64,000 nt of DNA from Candidatus Nitrosopumilus sp. SW. Its GTDB lineage: Archaea; Thermoproteota; Nitrososphaeria; Nitrososphaerales; Nitrosopumilaceae. Of the stretch, positions 61,192 through 64,000 are shown piece after piece (positions within the stretch are counted from its first letter, which is position 1; the number at the start of each line of letters is the position of its first letter). The notes under the pieces were generated by a model. The model saw nothing but the letters and a program-made list of their open reading frames with translations, did not search any database and was not told the DNA's origin. The translations under genes and the position numbers were made by a program. The DNA is taken from contig NZ_CP035425.1 of assembly GCF_006740685.1 (NCBI RefSeq), positions 1,093,687 through 1,157,686 of the forward strand. Reading direction: 5' to 3'.

Positions 61192-61809
61192 GTGCAAATT
61201 TGTGGAATAGATGATGCTGGACGTGGTTCCATGCTTGGTCCACTAGTTATCTCTGGAATCTCTATTGATAAAAGAAAAATTAGAAAACTCTCTTCATTGG
61301 GAGTTAAAGATTCAAAGAAACTTTCTCCAAAAAACCGAGAATTACTTTACAAAAAAATCCTTGAATTAGTTGATGATTATCATGTTGCAAAAATTCCTCC
61401 AAGATCTATTGATGCAAGTGTAAAGAATCATGGCTTGAATGAACTAGAAGCAAAATACATGGCAAAAGTTGTCTCAAAATTAGATCCTGACACATCATAT
61501 GTTGATTCATGTGACGTGAACCCTAAACGATTTGGAAAAGAGATATCGAAATTATCTAACAATCATAAAATCAAATCCTATCATCATGCAGACAGTAGAT
61601 TTGTTGTTGTATCTGCAGCCTCAATCATTGCCAAGGTTACACGTGATAGAGCCATTGAGAAATTAAGAAAAAACCATGATTTGGGTAGTGGGTATCCATC
61701 TGATTCAAAAACTGTGAAATTTGTGACTAAATACTACAAATCCCACCATTCACTGCCTACATTTGTGCGAAAAAGCTGGAAACCGGTACAGAAAATATTG
61801 AATGACTAA
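61192..61809 (+). CDS. rnhB: Ribonuclease HII
   Basis: 205 residues from GTG 61192. Cleaves RNA in RNA-DNA hybrids and single ribonucleotides. Active-site acidic residues: GIDDAGRGSMLGPLV (usually DEAGRG; here DD), YVDSCDVNP and HHADSRFVVVSAASIIAKVTRD. A GGTTTAATAC box about 29 bp upstream supports this start over the ATG-less extension. Converges with fibrillarin (4 bp overlap). Confidence 0.92.
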   Translation: MQICGIDDAGRGSMLGPLVISGISIDKRKIRKLSSLGVKDSKKLSPKNRELLYKKILELVDDYHVAKIPPRSIDASVKNHGLNELEAKYMAKVVSKLDPDTSYVDSCDVNPKRFGKEISKLSNNHKIKSYHHADSRFVVVSAASIIAKVTRDRAIEKLRKNHDLGSGYPSDSKTVKFVTKYYKSHHSLPTFVRKSWKPVQKILND

Positions 61810-62522
61810 CCTCTAAACTTTGCAATAACTATTGCATGATCCTTGTCATATGGGTGCAAATCAATTGATTGTAATACCTCGAATCTTGATTGCAGCTTTT
61901 GTGTTTCTTCCTCTACAATCTTCTTCGGCGATTTTGTTACATCAATACTACGTGTCTTAATTACTAAAAAGAAATATCCTCCTTTTTTTAGAAACATTTC
62001 ACAGTTGTCTATTGCAATTTCTGTTTGATCAGGTTGTGCAATATCTACATAGACCACATCCACTTTTCCAAATACTGAAAAATACTCTTTTGGTCTTCGT
62101 GCATCTTGTAGGATTGGCATAATGTTTTTTCTATATGCTGCAACCCTGTCTAAAAAATCCCTTGCAACTCTACTCGCATGCTCTACGGCAAACACAATTC
62201 CACTAGGACCCACAATGTCTGAAATGTGACTTACAGTTGTTCCAGTTGATGCCCCTAGATACAACACTTTAGTTTTATTTTCAAAAGGAAAATATTCTAA
62301 CTCATTCATTATTGCAGCTGCTAATTTACTTCTAAACGGATCCCATAATCTGTATTCTATTCCCTTTTTGATGATTAGTTTTTCTTTATACACTTGATTC
62401 CCTGGAACTAAATTTTCAGTAGCTAATTTTTGCTGGCCTTCAGATTTTATCCAGAAAAATGATGGATTATCTTCTTCCAAACTGTTTTCTCTTTTTATTT
62501 TTATTTGAACTTGGTCTGTCAT
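61806..62522 (-). CDS. flpA: Fibrillarin-like rRNA/tRNA 2'-O-methyltransferase
   Basis: 238 residues from ATG 62522 (MTDQVQIKIKRENS). The methyltransferase subunit of box C/D RNPs. Core motifs: VLYLGASTGTTVSHISD (SAM), VFAVEHASRVARDF, VDVVYVDIAQPDQ and KKGGYFFLVIKTRSID. The reading frame remains open upstream through the 21-bp repeats, in which each unit supplies another in-frame ATG (see findings). Start and repeats overlap nop5 by 56 bp. Confidence 0.92.
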   Translation of the reverse strand: MTDQVQIKIKRENSLEEDNPSFFWIKSEGQQKLATENLVPGNQVYKEKLIIKKGIEYRLWDPFRSKLAAAIMNELEYFPFENKTKVLYLGASTGTTVSHISDIVGPSGIVFAVEHASRVARDFLDRVAAYRKNIMPILQDARRPKEYFSVFGKVDVVYVDIAQPDQTEIAIDNCEMFLKKGGYFFLVIKTRSIDVTKSPKKIVEEETQKLQSRFEVLQSIDLHPYDKDHAIVIAKFRG

Positions 62523-63921
62523 CTCTACGTCCGCCTCTGTCATCTCTACGTCCGCCTCTGTCATCTCTACGTCCGCCTCTGTCATCTCTACGTCCGCCTC
62601 TGTCATCTCTACGTCCGCCTCTGTCATCTCTACGTCCGCCTCTGTCATCTCTACGTCCGCCTCTGTCATCTCTACGTCCGCCTCTGTCATCTCTACGTCC
62701 GCCTCTGTCATCTCTACGTCCGCCTCTGTCATCTCTACGTCCGCCTCTGTCTCTAAAATTACCTCCATCTCGTCTAAATGATTCTGGTCTTCTGATGTCT
62801 TTTTCAGTTGGATTTTCGTATTTCTTACCAATTTCGTCTACTCTGACATTGAGCTTTTCAAGTAATGTGTTGTTTAGTCCCTCGCCGTAGACATCGACTC
62901 TGGCAGCAATTACTGCTTTTGCAGCAATTGCACGTGCAATCTTTCCTCTTTGCCATCTAGGTGCAGCATGGACCATTGCATGTTGGAATAGTAATCCGTG
63001 TTTTGGTGGTTGAGAACCTGTTTTCAATGATCTAAACAATGCTTTTTCTGCACCAAGAACTTGAATTGTACTTGCTGGAAGTGAAGCTAATCTCTTAAGA
63101 CTACCTGCTCTTCCTAAAATTCTAGCACCTACTGCAGTTCCAAGTATTGCAGAAAGATTTGGTGCAATTGTTTCCATTTCAGATTCAACATGCTCTTCAA
63201 GTTTTTTACGTAAATCATGAAAATCTAGAATTTGTTTTGCAATTGATTGGACAATTGCAAGATTCACATCGGAGATATCTCCCCCTCTACTTTTTGTAGA
63301 AATCAATGATAACATCTCAACTTTTGATTCTGGAAATCCTGCGTCTTCAAAAACTTGTTTTGTCAATGACTCTCGTTTTCCAGCCATAACAATTTGAGCA
63401 TATCCGTTAATGCTATCAATAACATTGTCTAATTCTGGAAAATGCAATCCATACCATTCTCTTAATCTTGAACTCAGTGCATTTGCAATTTTATCAATCT
63501 CATCTAGCGAATTAATTGCTTGAATAATGTGAAGATCTGGACTTTCTGAAACTTCGGTAACTTTTGAAGATGATAATCCTAATGCAAAATCTCTTAATTT
63601 TCCTAATGCGTCTTGAGGATTTGATGCAAAACCTGAATCAACAATGATTTGTGGTTTTGATGCTTGAATTCTTTCTAATTCTGAATCCTCCATTATTTGA
63701 GAATCTATGTTATTTTTTTTCAAAATTGCAAGTAATGACTCATCACTTACTGAAACACCTCTTTGAATTGAAATTAGATAATTGATAAGCTCATTTAGTT
63801 TTGATTCCTTGTTTTTTACTAACAAGTATTCTTTAACAGGATTTGAAAATGAAAATGCTTTTTCTAGTTTTTCATCATCAAAAACTGAGATTCCCAATTC
63901 TGTTAAAATTACAGAATACAT
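62467..63921 (-). CDS. nop5: Nop5 (Nop56/58-like) box C/D RNP core protein with RGG tail
   Basis: 484 residues. Coiled-coil and Nop domain: NLSAILGTAVGARILGRAGSL, LASLPASTIQVLGAEKALFRSL, KHGLLFQHAMVHAAPRWQRGKIARAIAAKAVIAAR. It bridges L7Ae, guide RNA and fibrillarin. Unlike most archaeal Nop5, which stop soon after, it carries 11 tandem RGGRRDD repeats and a KKRKQFGRR end, similar to the GAR domain of eukaryotic fibrillarin/nucleolin. TATA-like TTTTTAAA 27 bp upstream. Confidence 0.93.
   Translation of the reverse strand: MYSVILTELGISVFDDEKLEKAFSFSNPVKEYLLVKNKESKLNELINYLISIQRGVSVSDESLLAILKKNNIDSQIMEDSELERIQASKPQIIVDSGFASNPQDALGKLRDFALGLSSSKVTEVSESPDLHIIQAINSLDEIDKIANALSSRLREWYGLHFPELDNVIDSINGYAQIVMAGKRESLTKQVFEDAGFPESKVEMLSLISTKSRGGDISDVNLAIVQSIAKQILDFHDLRKKLEEHVESEMETIAPNLSAILGTAVGARILGRAGSLKRLASLPASTIQVLGAEKALFRSLKTGSQPPKHGLLFQHAMVHAAPRWQRGKIARAIAAKAVIAARVDVYGEGLNNTLLEKLNVRVDEIGKKYENPTEKDIRRPESFRRDGGNFRDRGGRRDDRGGRRDDRGGRRDDRGGRRDDRGGRRDDRGGRRDDRGGRRDDRGGRRDDRGGRRDDRGGRRDDRGGRRDDRPSSNKNKKRKQFGRR
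62515..62745. repeat. 21-bp tandem repeat, 11 copies, dual-frame
   Basis: Unit TCTGTCATCTCTACGTCCGCC repeated 11 times with no visible substitution, plus a partial copy. On the minus strand one frame encodes RGGRRDD (nop5) and another MTEADVE (fibrillarin frame). It spans the nop5-fibrillarin junction. Confidence 0.92.
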
Positions 63922-63943
63922 GTCTAGTTCAATCTAAATCACC

Positions 63944-63951
63944 TTTAAAAA
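63944..63951 (-). promoter_or_regulatory. TATA box of nop5
   Basis: TTTTTAAA on the minus strand, about 27 bp before ATG 63921. The remaining 63952-64000 holds no gene. Confidence 0.55.
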
Positions 63952-64000
63952 AGGTACTAGAATCACAAATCAACTGTTATATTCGAAACTACCTTCATTA

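Noticed and set aside
62515-62745. CRISPR-like array
   Set aside because: The repeats are contiguous, have no spacers and encode protein in frame.
62505-62756. Plus-strand ORFs over the 21-bp repeat
   Set aside because: The unit length is a multiple of three with no stop in any frame, so all frames stay open; only the nop5 frame has homology.
1-64000. Mobile elements, integrase or attachment sites near the two tRNAs
   Set aside because: No integrase, transposase or direct copies of tRNA 3' ends were noticed; both tRNAs are flanked by ordinary genes.
1-64000. Intrinsic terminators as separate features
   Set aside because: T-rich runs follow many genes, but in DNA this AT-rich they cannot be told from background by eye.

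Overview
The window is AT-rich archaeal DNA, most likely from a marine-type ammonia-oxidising thaumarchaeon (Nitrososphaerota, Nitrosopumilus-like). The assignment rests on gene content: topoisomerase VI A/B, TFB, an HMf-type histone, aIF2beta, fibrillarin/Nop5, an RPC34-like RNA polymerase-associated protein, PDCD5/TFAR19, eS17 and uS11, together with several membrane-anchored or exported cupredoxins. Archaeal TATA-like boxes about 25-30 bp before many start codons point to largely leaderless transcripts. No ammonia monooxygenase, rRNA, integrase, insertion sequence or CRISPR array was seen. The sequence is compact, with many ATGA-type 1-20 bp overlaps.

Layout. 1-3.7 kb: end of valS, membrane proteins of unknown role, a HAD phosphatase and a helix-turn-helix protein. 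3.8-10 kb: pterin genes (a PTPS/QueD-like protein with an extra N-terminal domain, and pterin carbinolamine dehydratase) interleaved with copper proteins (a methionine-rich protein with a CuA-like C-terminus and two amicyanin-like proteins), an Asn-synthase-like ATPase, a FilR1-type regulator and a Usp protein. 10-16 kb: a Kef-type antiporter, Lys-rich helical proteins, an AlsS-like acetolactate synthase and a small MscS channel. 16.2-18.5 kb: a TFB gene preceded by a strong hairpin and 19-bp tandem repeats, then small ORFs. 18.5-27 kb: purB, rtcB-PDCD5 operon, uS11, thiL-glmM, tRNA-Thr. 27-34 kb: Cys-rich proteins, an AIPR-type defence protein with an Mrr-like nuclease motif, a third amicyanin-like protein, tRNA-Cys, an exported dienelactone hydrolase, a YVTN propeller and the histone.

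34-45 kb: TatD, eS17, a MoaD-like/Cgi121 fusion next to a THUMP protein and Sua5/TsaC (tRNA modification), small zinc proteins, purA, pyrF, Nudix, uppS, DUF373. 45-50.5 kb: the information-processing operon aIF2beta, DUF424, Rio1, Dim2-like KH, top6B, top6A. 50.5-58.5 kb: a membrane-tethered Hsp20-like protein, small regulators, mtnP-apt, a large exported Ig-like protein and an OLD-family ATPase/nuclease. 58.6-64 kb: RPC34-like, rlmE, trm1, rnhB, fibrillarin and nop5, almost entirely RNA-related.

The most interesting items are: an 11-copy 21-bp repeat that encodes the RGG tail of Nop5 and, in another frame, in-frame start codons ahead of fibrillarin; the Met-rich CuA-like protein; the ubiquitin-like/Cgi121 fusion; two intergenic hairpins that could be small RNAs; and several genes of 25-48 codons, including Cys-rich ones.
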